19,945 nt of DNA from the NCBI GenBank assembly GCA_016287975.1, contig JAEEXV010000103.1, positions 1 through 19,945 on the forward strand, in the 5' to 3' direction. The notes under the pieces were generated by a model. It saw nothing but the letters and a program-made list of their open reading frames with translations. It was not told the DNA's origin and did no database searches. Position numbers and translations under genes: made by a program. Source of the stretch: Lentisphaeria bacterium (GTDB taxonomy: Bacteria; Verrucomicrobiota; Lentisphaeria; Oligosphaerales; Oligosphaeraceae). This document shows positions 13,721-19,655 of this stretch, in pieces (the stretch's first letter is position 1; each line of letters begins with the position of its first letter).

Positions 13721-15174
13721 ATCAGGTTCTCGCAGTCTTCCACGGGGGGGCGCGACTTGGCGAGGCGCGCCTGGATGATGCCGATGATTTGATTGCAGGA
13801 GAAGCCGCCTGCGTTGGGGGTGTCGGGATCCAGGCCGAAGTCGAGCAGGTCGTCGTAAAGGCGCCGCTCCTCCGCCCCGCGGGGGAGGGACAAGTAGCAG
13901 GGATTGGCGCTCAGGATGCGCGCGAGGGCGTAGTGGAGCAGCGTGTTGCCTTCCTGATCGCGATGCCCGAGGATGGTGTCCTGGGGGACTGCCTGCCTGA
14001 TGGCCTTCAGAAAGTCGGGGGGCGCGAACATCCAGATAAGCGGCAGCACGGCGCCGTCTTCCGCCAGGATCCATTCGGGCGCTTGTTTGAGGAGCGCGGA
14101 CAGAAACGGCCAGCGGCCCTTGAGGATCTGGGTCGTGAGGACGTCGACGGGATCAGCCACCTGGCCGATGGTGCATTGGATCGCGAAGCGCGGCACGTCC
14201 TTCGCGGAAAACGGCTTGCCAGACCAGTCGGATGGCGGGTGTCGGAGGGGGGCCGGGGAGAGCATCTTGAGGCTGGCCAGCCATTTCAGTTCCTTCTGAA
14301 TGGCGGTGGCGGAAGACCTCCCGGTGCAGGCGTCCCACTGCTCGGTGGAGATGTTCAGCGCGACCGCCAGGACTGCCATGGTGAGGTGCCAGGGCAGGGA
14401 GCGCCCATCGTAGTACGGGAGGAGTTTCGGCCAGCGGGACAGTCTCTGTATCCAGCGGCCTGCGTAGGAATGCTGCTGCATGGAGGACGATGACTTCGGG
14501 GTCTGGATGAGCGCGAGCCAGGCGGGGTTCGTGCCGAACTGGGGATGTTCGGAGAGGAGCGGCCCCCATTCCTCGTCGGTGAATCGTTCCCAGCAATTGC
14601 AGTGTCCCTCGAACTGCGGTTGCGTGAGCAGCAGCATCCCCCAGTTCTTTGCGGAGAGTCGGCTCCAGTCACAGTGCGGCGCCAGCACTGGATGCTTGGA
14701 AAGCAGCGCGGCCCAGGCTCCGCCGTGGAGGATGCTGGGGGTGCAGCGCAGACAGTGGATGATGAAATGCGGCCACTTGTCAAGCAGCGCGACCCAGTTG
14801 TCGGCATTGAGGTTGCGCCATCGGCAGAACTTCGCGAAGTCTGGCTGCACGAGAAGCAGGGAGACCCAGTCGTTCCCTGAGAACTTGACCCAGGCATCGC
14901 AACGGGCTGAGAGCTGCGGGTGCGTCTGCAGAAGCGTCGCCCAGTCGCTTCCGCTGAGTTTGAACGACCAGTGGCAATGCGGCGCCAGTTGCGGGTGGAC
15001 AAGCAGCAGTTCCGTCCATTGCCTGCCCGTGAGCAAATGCAGGTCGAAGCGCGGGGCGAGTTCAGGCTGGCTCACGAGGGCCTTGACGATGTTGCCGCCA
15101 ACCCGGTCTGCCGCTACGGACGGCGGCGGAAGGGCGCGCGGAAGATTTGCGTTTTGGGGAGAGGAATACGGCAT
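13717..15174 (-). CDS. Tandem W..LL..xP repeat protein with ankyrin-like C-terminus
   Basis: 485 residues. After a 43-residue lead-in (ending KALVSQPELAPRF), seven 24-27-residue units follow at about 44-67, 68-92, 93-117, 118-141, 142-168, 169-192 and 193-217. Each has the core L/F-x-G/A-x-x-W-x-x-LL-x-x-x-P-x-(L/F)-x-x-x-C. I recall similar repeats in long arrays in other Lentisphaerota and gut bacteria, with no known function. Residues 218-400 are unlike anything I recognise. Residues about 403-470 resemble one or two ankyrin repeats (GHRDQEGNTLLHYAL, then LLDFGLDPDTPNAGG). No signal peptide or membrane segment: probably a cytosolic protein-binding scaffold (inference). The start ATG 15172-15174 has no Shine-Dalgarno site but no better Met exists nearby. 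A TTGACA/TATAAT pair lies upstream. Confidence 0.85.
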   Translation of the reverse strand: MPYSSPQNANLPRALPPPSVAADRVGGNIVKALVSQPELAPRFDLHLLTGRQWTELLLVHPQLAPHCHWSFKLSGSDWATLLQTHPQLSARCDAWVKFSGNDWVSLLLVQPDFAKFCRWRNLNADNWVALLDKWPHFIIHCLRCTPSILHGGAWAALLSKHPVLAPHCDWSRLSAKNWGMLLLTQPQFEGHCNCWERFTDEEWGPLLSEHPQFGTNPAWLALIQTPKSSSSMQQHSYAGRWIQRLSRWPKLLPYYDGRSLPWHLTMAVLAVALNISTEQWDACTGRSSATAIQKELKWLASLKMLSPAPLRHPPSDWSGKPFSAKDVPRFAIQCTIGQVADPVDVLTTQILKGRWPFLSALLKQAPEWILAEDGAVLPLIWMFAPPDFLKAIRQAVPQDTILGHRDQEGNTLLHYALARILSANPCYLSLPRGAEERRLYDDLLDFGLDPDTPNAGGFSCNQIIGIIQARLAKSRPPVEDCENLI

Positions 15175-15227
15175 GTCATTGGGATAGTTCGGGTGAATGG
15201 TGAGGGGGCGACTGGACTTGCCCCTTT

Positions 15228-15259
15228 ATTATACGATTTCACTCGCGGTCTTCTGTCAA
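15228..15259 (-). promoter_or_regulatory. Candidate promoter of the repeat-protein gene
   Basis: On the minus strand a perfect -35 TTGACA (15254-15259) and perfect -10 TATAAT (15228-15233) are 20 bp apart, longer than the usual 16-18 bp. The predicted leader of about 45 nt can fold a GGGGC/GCCCC hairpin. The long spacer may mean a weak or activator-dependent promoter (inference). Confidence 0.5.
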
Positions 15260-15294
15260 AAGCCCGAAGCGCCGGGGAAAATGCGTGGTTTCGC

Positions 15295-15322
15295 TTGCAA
15301 ATTGGCTGAAAGGGATTATCTT
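15295..15322 (+). promoter_or_regulatory. Candidate tRNA-Glu promoter
   Basis: TTGCAA (15295-15300) and TATCTT (15317-15322), 16 bp apart, lie 21 bp before the tRNA 5' end. Both hexamers are 4/6 matches, so it is plausible but not certain. It lies back to back with the repeat-protein promoter. Confidence 0.4.
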
Positions 15323-15343
15323 ATGCGAACCAACGAACAAGGG

Positions 15344-15419
15344 GTCTCCATCGTCTAGTGGCCTAGGACACCAGGTTTTCATCCTGGTAACAGGAGTTCA
15401 ATTCTCCTTGGAGATGCCA
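15344..15419 (+). tRNA. tRNA-Glu (anticodon UUC)
   Basis: 76 nt including an encoded 3' CCA. The acceptor stem is GTCTCCA/TGGAGAT with a G-T first pair and discriminator G. The anticodon arm is CCAGG-TTTTCAT-CCTGG, with anticodon TTC at 15378-15380. The D-arm segment TCGTCTAGTGGCCTAGGACA and the T-arm AGGAG-TTCAATT-CTCCT match bacterial tRNA-Glu closely. It is a single tRNA, not a cluster, and decodes GAA and GAG. Confidence 0.97.
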
Positions 15420-15427
15420 ACCTTGAA

Positions 15428-15461
15428 GCCGTCGGCGCTTGCATGCGCCGGCGGCTTTTTT
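15428..15461 (+). terminator. Rho-independent terminator of tRNA-Glu
   Basis: Arms GCCGTCGGCGC and GCGCCGGCGGC (11 bp with one T-G pair) flank a 6-nt loop, followed directly by TTTTTT. It begins 8 nt after the CCA end. It is the only hairpin in the window with a proper U-tract. Confidence 0.92.
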
Positions 15462-15470
15462 GCATTGCTA

Positions 15471-15716
15471 TGTTCCCCAAGAGGGTCGGTAACAACCCCT
15501 CATAATGCAGACACGCCAGAAGCCTGTGGGGCGGGCGCGATTGACGAAGCGGACGTAGCCACGGCGTCCGCCGTGGCAGGCGGGTGAGCCACACAGGGTT
15601 TGCAATGGGGCGGCGAAATCGTTCGCTGCGTAGCTTGCCGGGGGGACCACGGCGGGACGCCGTGGCTACCTTTTTCGGGGCTTTGACTGGGCAATCGCCT
15701 ACCCTCTTGGGGAACA
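15471..15716. mobile_element. MITE-like 246-bp element with 16-bp terminal inverted repeats
   Basis: TGTTCCCCAAGAGGGT at 15471-15486 and its exact reverse complement at 15701-15716 bound a 246-bp non-coding segment. Inside, two palindromes stand in inverse orientation: 15558-15577 (GCCACGGCG-TC-CGCCGTGGC) and 15647-15665 (CCACGGCG-GGA-CGCCGTGG), so the whole element is roughly self-complementary. No transposase frame and no obvious target-site duplication are seen. TTGGGGAAC recurs once more just outside the right end (15731-15739), hinting at a further fragment. The palindrome also occurs twice in the right-end array. It could alternatively be a dispersed non-mobile repeat. The rest of 15462-15805 holds no gene. 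Confidence 0.6.
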
Positions 15717-15805
15717 GCGCCTTTTGCATATTGGGGAACGGCGGCGATCCATGGGCATGTCCAATGAACGAGCCTGTCGGGTGGATCTGGGCGTGGGAGC
15801 GGGCT

Positions 15806-16594
15806 TTACTGATCGGGAGAGGGGCGGTGGAGGAACTGGCGGTGGAGCTCCTTGTCGCGGTAGGGGTCGGGGGCGTCGGGGACGAGGTCGCAGGGGGCAT
15901 ATGCGGAGCGGATGGCTTGGACTGTGACGGTGCGTGCGGCTTCGTCGCAGGTGAAGGGGGCGCGCCAGGTGCGGTAGGCGAGGGCGGTGGCGCCGTCGGG
16001 GAGGGAGACGAGGCGGTGGCGGCGTCGGTCGAGCGGGGTGGTGGCGAGGTGGTCGAGGATGAAGCCGCGCAGGCATGGGACGCCGTGCCGCTCCAGCCAG
16101 GCGAGGTCGGCCTCGGCGGCGGGGGCGAAGGAGACTGCGTATGCGTCGTCGGGGGCGGCGGCCCAGCCGATGGCGGCGTCTGGGAAGGCATCGGCGTAGG
16201 GGAGGTATGGCTTGAGGTCGAGGACGGGGGTGCCGTCGAGGAGGTCGTGTCCGCGCACGGTGATGGCGAGGCCGTTCACGGCGACGAGTTCGACGCAGGA
16301 GAGCCCGATGGGGTTGGGGCGGTAGGGGGAGCGGGTCGCGAAGAGTCCGACGCGGCGAGTGCTGTGGCGCGGGGGGAGGACGCGCGGGCGCCAGTGCCCC
16401 GCGTTGCGGTCGAAGACATAGAGCACCCAGATGCGGGAGAAGCCCGCGAGTTCGGCGGTGGCCTGCTCGAAGCCGCGCCCTGGCACCAGTTCGATGCGTC
16501 CAGTGTTGGCGGCGAGGGCACCCTGGCGCGGGACGTCGTAGGCGTATTGCGCGTCGGCGTGGAAAGTTCCAATTGGCTCGAAGGTGTAGGGCAT
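15806..16594 (-). CDS. trmO: tRNA (N6-methyl-t6A37) methyltransferase TrmO (TsaA)
   Basis: 262 residues from ATG 16592-16594, chosen because MPYTFEPIGTFHA matches the family's N-terminus; the frame runs on upstream without conservation. Hallmarks: DVPRQG (20-25), RVGLFATRSPYRPNPIGLS (81-99, the central UPF0066/SAM-binding signature) and DLLDGTPVLDLKPYLPYAD (117-135). The length is close to the E. coli enzyme (about 235) with a slightly longer C-terminus. It methylates t6A37 in some tRNAs reading ACY codons, using S-adenosylmethionine, in the cytosol. It is a single gene, divergent from the isomerase-flavoprotein pair. The ribosome site is weak, and an alternative Met is 4 codons upstream. Confidence 0.95.
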   Translation of the reverse strand: MPYTFEPIGTFHADAQYAYDVPRQGALAANTGRIELVPGRGFEQATAELAGFSRIWVLYVFDRNAGHWRPRVLPPRHSTRRVGLFATRSPYRPNPIGLSCVELVAVNGLAITVRGHDLLDGTPVLDLKPYLPYADAFPDAAIGWAAAPDDAYAVSFAPAAEADLAWLERHGVPCLRGFILDHLATTPLDRRRHRLVSLPDGATALAYRTWRAPFTCDEAARTVTVQAIRSAYAPCDLVPDAPDPYRDKELHRQFLHRPSPDQ

Positions 16595-16691
16595 GGCCTC
16601 TACCATACACCGCCGTCGAGATTCGGGCGAACGTGGCGCGGAAGAAACTGGGCCGACATGCCGCCCCTGCCGACAGAAACTGACTATTCCG

Positions 16692-16718
16692 CCCCTGCCG
16701 CCAGCATGGCGGCGGGGG
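16692..16718. promoter_or_regulatory. 12-bp hairpin in the trmO/isomerase divergent region
   Basis: CCCCTGCCGCCA and TGGCGGCGGGGG form a 12-bp stem (one T-G pair) with a GCA loop. A direct repeat CCGCCCCTGCCG occurs at 16661-16672 and 16689-16700, the second copy overlapping the stem. AT-rich ATTATATTTAG follows. No U-tract is present. Its place between two divergent starts suggests a regulatory dyad rather than a terminator (inference). Confidence 0.45.
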
Positions 16719-16781
16719 ATTATATTTAGCGCGTTGTTTTTCGCAACCGACACCATTGTAGCCAAGAGGAGATTTTTCGCA

Positions 16782-17702
16782 ATGTTCTTCACGGGATTCG
16801 CAGACGAGGCCGATCCGGCGCTGGCTGGTCAGATTGAGGTCACCAAGGAATTGGGGTGGAAGTATATCGAGATGCGCAACGTCGGCGGCAAAATGCTGGG
16901 GACGATGAGCGACGCGGAGTTTGCGGCGGTGGAGGAGGCCTTGGCGGCGGCGGGTCTCGCGGTCAACTGCTACGGCAGCGGCATCGCGAACTGGTCGTGC
17001 CATCCGCGCAGCGACGCGGACTTCGAGAAGAGCCGCAAGGAGTTGCTGACGGCGATTCCGCGGCTGCACAAGCTGGGCGTGAAATTGGTTCGCGGGATGA
17101 GCTTCAAGGTGCCTGAGGACGAGCCGGAAGGCTCGGAGGGGCTGGAGAAGGTGGCCTTCGGCAAGGTGCGGGAACTGGTGCAGATCTGCGCGGACAACGG
17201 GCTGGTCTACGGGCATGAGAACTGCCAGAACATCGGCGGCATGAGCTGGAAGCACACGCTGCGGCTGCTGGAGGCGGTCGACAGCCCCGCGCTGACGCTG
17301 ATCTTCGACACCGGCAACCCCTGCTTCAACTACCGTCGGCTGGGGCCGCGGCCGTGGCCGCTGCAGTCGTCGTGGGAGTTCTATCGGCAGGTGCGCGACC
17401 ACGTCACCTACGTGCACATCAAGGACTCGACGGCGATCCCGCGCGAGGACTGCGCGCCTGTGACGGAGAACAAGTACCAGTGGCCTGGCGAGGGGAACGG
17501 CGACATCCGCGCGATCATGAAGGACCTCTTGGCGCGGGGCTATGACGGCGGCTTCTCGATGGAGCCGCACCTGGGGCCGATTTTCCACGATCCCAAGCAG
17601 GGGGACGACGACGCGGCGAAGATCGCGGCGCGCCACAAGATGTACGTCGAATACGGTCGCAGGTTCACGCGGCTGATGCGCGAGTGCGGGTGGGATTGCT
17701 GA
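16782..17702 (+). CDS. Sugar phosphate isomerase/epimerase-like TIM barrel (AP endonuclease 2 family)
   Basis: 306 residues from ATG 16782, with AGAGGAG about 10 nt upstream; the open frame further upstream lacks conservation. PF01261 metal-site residues appear in order: YGHENCQ (E146), IFDTGN (D176), VHIKDS (H212) and FSMEPH (E261), with GEGNGD (236-241) before the last. The family isomerises or epimerises sugars, keto-sugars or inosose-type compounds in the cytosol using a divalent metal. A specific substrate cannot be named. The stop overlaps the next start by one base (TGATG), so it is co-translated with the flavin-reductase-like gene. Confidence 0.94.
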   Translation: MFFTGFADEADPALAGQIEVTKELGWKYIEMRNVGGKMLGTMSDAEFAAVEEALAAAGLAVNCYGSGIANWSCHPRSDADFEKSRKELLTAIPRLHKLGVKLVRGMSFKVPEDEPEGSEGLEKVAFGKVRELVQICADNGLVYGHENCQNIGGMSWKHTLRLLEAVDSPALTLIFDTGNPCFNYRRLGPRPWPLQSSWEFYRQVRDHVTYVHIKDSTAIPREDCAPVTENKYQWPGEGNGDIRAIMKDLLARGYDGGFSMEPHLGPIFHDPKQGDDDAAKIAARHKMYVEYGRRFTRLMRECGWDC

Positions 17703-18280
17703 TGGGCGCGCCCGCGAAGACCATCTGGGCGGGCAGCACGCAGCTGGCGCCAGTGCCCGCAGTGCTGGTCGGGACTGGCGACGGGCGGCTGCACCCGTGG
17801 AATGTGCTGACGGTCGCGTGGGCGGGGACGCTCGCCTCCGCCCCGCCAGTCGTGGGCATCGGCGTGCGGCGTTCGCGGTTCTCCTTCGGGCAGCTGGAGA
17901 AACTGGGCGCGTTCACGGTCAACCTTCCGAGCGCCGACATGGCGGAGACGGTGGACTACTGCGGCGTCGTCTCAGGGCGGGACACCGACAAGTTCGCGGT
18001 GCGCCATCTCACGGCGCTGCCCGCCTCGAAGGTGACCGCGCCCGTCGTCGCGGAATGCCCGCTGTCGCTGGAGTGCCGCGTCATCAGGAGCGTCGACCTC
18101 GGCAGCCATGTGCTCTTCCTGGGGCAGGTGGAGGCGGTGCAGGTGACCAGCGCGCTCATCGACGCGAAAGGGCATCTCGACCTGGCGCGCGCCAATCTTC
18201 TCGCCTACGCGCACGGCAACTACTATTCGCTCGGCGAATGCCTGGGGCACTTCGGGTATTCGGTGCGCAAGCAGGGATAG
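17702..18280 (+). CDS. Flavin reductase-like FMN-binding protein (flavoredoxin type)
   Basis: 192 residues; start ATG 17702-17704 overlaps the isomerase TGA stop as TGATG. Split-barrel flavin-reductase features (PF01613): NVLTVAWAGTLASAPPVVGI (34-53), RFSFGQLEKLGAFTVNLPS (59-77), SGRDTDKFA (91-99), and the late LGSHVLFLGQVEAV. These match archaeal/anaerobe flavoredoxin-like proteins that bind FMN and transfer electrons, more than two-component monooxygenase reductases. Cytosolic. The pairing with a sugar isomerase is unexplained; it may simply share a promoter. Convergent with the DNA glycosylase gene, with a hairpin between. Confidence 0.92.
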   Translation: MGAPAKTIWAGSTQLAPVPAVLVGTGDGRLHPWNVLTVAWAGTLASAPPVVGIGVRRSRFSFGQLEKLGAFTVNLPSADMAETVDYCGVVSGRDTDKFAVRHLTALPASKVTAPVVAECPLSLECRVIRSVDLGSHVLFLGQVEAVQVTSALIDAKGHLDLARANLLAYAHGNYYSLGECLGHFGYSVRKQG

Positions 18281-18287
18281 GCAGGAC

Positions 18288-18307
18288 GCGGGCCGAAAAC
18301 GGCCCGC
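18288..18307. terminator. Perfect hairpin between convergent genes
   Basis: GCGGGCCG and CGGCCCGC form an 8-bp perfect stem with an AAAA loop, in the 37-bp gap between the flavin-reductase stop and the DNA-glycosylase stop. No U-tract on either side. It probably serves both strands as an attenuator or 3'-end structure (inference). Confidence 0.55.
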
Positions 18308-18317
18308 CACGGAACGG

Positions 18318-18812
18318 CTACGCGTGGACGGCGGCGAGCGCCTCGCGCCATGCGTGGAGCTTGGCCGCGTAGGGGATGGCGGCGGCGGCGGGGGAGGTCG
18401 AGGGGAGGCGGCGCATCGGGATGGCGATGGTCTTCCCGAAGTGCCGCCGATAGTATTGGGCGGAGGCGCCGCCGTTGCAGAGGATGAGGCGCAGTTCGGG
18501 GGTGCGGGCGGCGAGGCCCTGGATGTCGTTGGGGAGGGCGTCGCGGATGTCCGAATCAAGGCTGCCGTCGCGTCGGCAGGAGCGGAGGACGTCCCAGAGG
18601 GCGATGCGGTGTTCCTGGAGGGCGGCGAGACGTTCGGGATAAGGGAGGGCGGGGGCGAAGCCGCAGAGTTCGCCGAGGATGCGCCAGAAGGCGTTGTGCC
18701 TGTAGGCGTAGTACTGCTGCTGGCGCAGGGATTCCTCGCCAGGCATGGAGCCGAGGATGAGGACGCGGGCGTCGGGGCGCCAGACGGGCGGGAAGGAGAG
18801 GCAGTCGCTCAT
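18318..18812 (-). CDS. DNA-deoxyinosine (hypoxanthine) glycosylase-like, uracil-DNA glycosylase superfamily
   Basis: 164 residues; ATG 18810-18812 overlaps the rsmG stop as ATGA, so it is co-translated. RVLILGSMPGEESL (16-29), YYAYRHNAFWRILGELCGF (34-52) and a late LPSTSPAA (146-153) match the family-6 (HDG) branch of the superfamily. That family removes hypoxanthine (deaminated adenine) from DNA using the Asn of the H/R-N-x-FW motif, here N40. Family-4/5 iron-sulphur cysteines are absent. Cytosolic base-excision repair. It is the last gene of the rsmG pair. Specificity is by family and not tested; a Mug-like G/U role is the alternative. Confidence 0.9.
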   Translation of the reverse strand: MSDCLSFPPVWRPDARVLILGSMPGEESLRQQQYYAYRHNAFWRILGELCGFAPALPYPERLAALQEHRIALWDVLRSCRRDGSLDSDIRDALPNDIQGLAARTPELRLILCNGGASAQYYRRHFGKTIAIPMRRLPSTSPAAAAIPYAAKLHAWREALAAVHA

Positions 18813-19591
18813 GGGTGGCGGCGCTGGAGTTTGCGCTGGGCGCGCAGGTCGCCGCGGTCCTTTTTGACGGCGAGGATGATATGGTGCTCGGGGTCGCCTG
18901 GCACGAGGGTGAGGACGACGTCGTCGACCTGCTCGAAGCCGTAGGCGGGGCAGGCGGCGGCGAACTCGGGGGCCTCCTCGGCGGGCCAGCTGGGGCCCTT
19001 CATGAGTACGAAGACGCCGCCTGTGGCGAGCAGTTCGGCGGCGTCGGGGAGGAGGTCGGCGCCGCGTCCGACGGCGCGCGCGGTGAGGATGGCGGCGTGG
19101 TGGACGAAGTCGGCGCGTGCGCGGCCGATCTCGCGACCGCGCGCGGCGACGGCGACGGCGCGTCCGCGGCGCGGGACGAGCGGGATGGCCGCATTGAGGA
19201 AGTCGACCTTTTTCTGGCGGGAGTCGACGAGGATGAAATGCTGGGTGTCGAGCCAGGTCATCAGGGGGAGGGCGGGATAGCCGCCGCCAGAGCCCAGGTC
19301 GGCGACGACGTCGCGCTCCTCCAGCATCGGCGCGATGACGGGGAGGATGGAGAGCGAGTCGAGCAGCTGGAACTTGAGGTAGTCGGCGGGGGCGGTGAGG
19401 CGCGTGAGGTTGAGCCAGGCGTTGACGCCGACCAGGTGGCTGTAGATCGCCTCCAGCGTGGCGCGTTTGGGCGCGGGATCGTGGATGCCAAGGGCGGCGC
19501 AGGCGCCGCAAAACCACTCCCAGTCGGCATCGGGAAAGGCGAGCCGAGGATAGCGGTCGGGCTGGAAATCGGATGGGGAGCGGTCGGACAT
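18809..19591 (-). CDS. rsmG: 16S rRNA (guanine-527 N7) methyltransferase RsmG (GidB)
   Basis: 260 residues, a little longer than the usual 205-240. Features: LNLTR (60-64), LLDSLS (76-81), SAM-binding VADLGSGGGYPALPL (96-110), LVDSRQKKVDFL (121-132, motif II), LTARAV (169-174, conserved R172) and LMKGP (196-200). It methylates N7 of G527 in the 530 loop of 16S rRNA; loss gives low-level streptomycin resistance in other bacteria. The start ATG 19589-19591 has no Shine-Dalgarno site, since the leader on the minus strand is C-rich; no closer Met precedes the conserved region. It forms an overlapping pair with the DNA glycosylase. The usual gidA/mnmG neighbour is not present in this window. Confidence 0.96.
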   Translation of the reverse strand: MSDRSPSDFQPDRYPRLAFPDADWEWFCGACAALGIHDPAPKRATLEAIYSHLVGVNAWLNLTRLTAPADYLKFQLLDSLSILPVIAPMLEERDVVADLGSGGGYPALPLMTWLDTQHFILVDSRQKKVDFLNAAIPLVPRRGRAVAVAARGREIGRARADFVHHAAILTARAVGRGADLLPDAAELLATGGVFVLMKGPSWPAEEAPEFAAACPAYGFEQVDDVVLTLVPGDPEHHIILAVKKDRGDLRAQRKLQRRHP

Positions 19592-19655
19592 GGGGGAAGC
19601 AGGGGGAACGGAGGGGGGATTTCGGCGGCACCGCCGCCAGCGCGGAACGGATTGG

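Noticed and set aside
12710..14074. 454-residue minus-strand frame opposite the oxidoreductase and creatininase genes
   Set aside because: Arg/Ala/Gly-rich shadow; the plus-strand genes carry full catalytic motifs.
15584..16729. 381-residue plus-strand frame across the MITE-like element and trmO
   Set aside because: It is low-complexity Gly/Val/Glu antisense to the clearly conserved TrmO and passes through palindromic repeats.
15699..17636. 645-residue minus-strand frame antisense to the isomerase
   Set aside because: Arg/Pro/His-rich composition typical of a GC shadow; both underlying genes (isomerase, trmO) are recognised in other frames.
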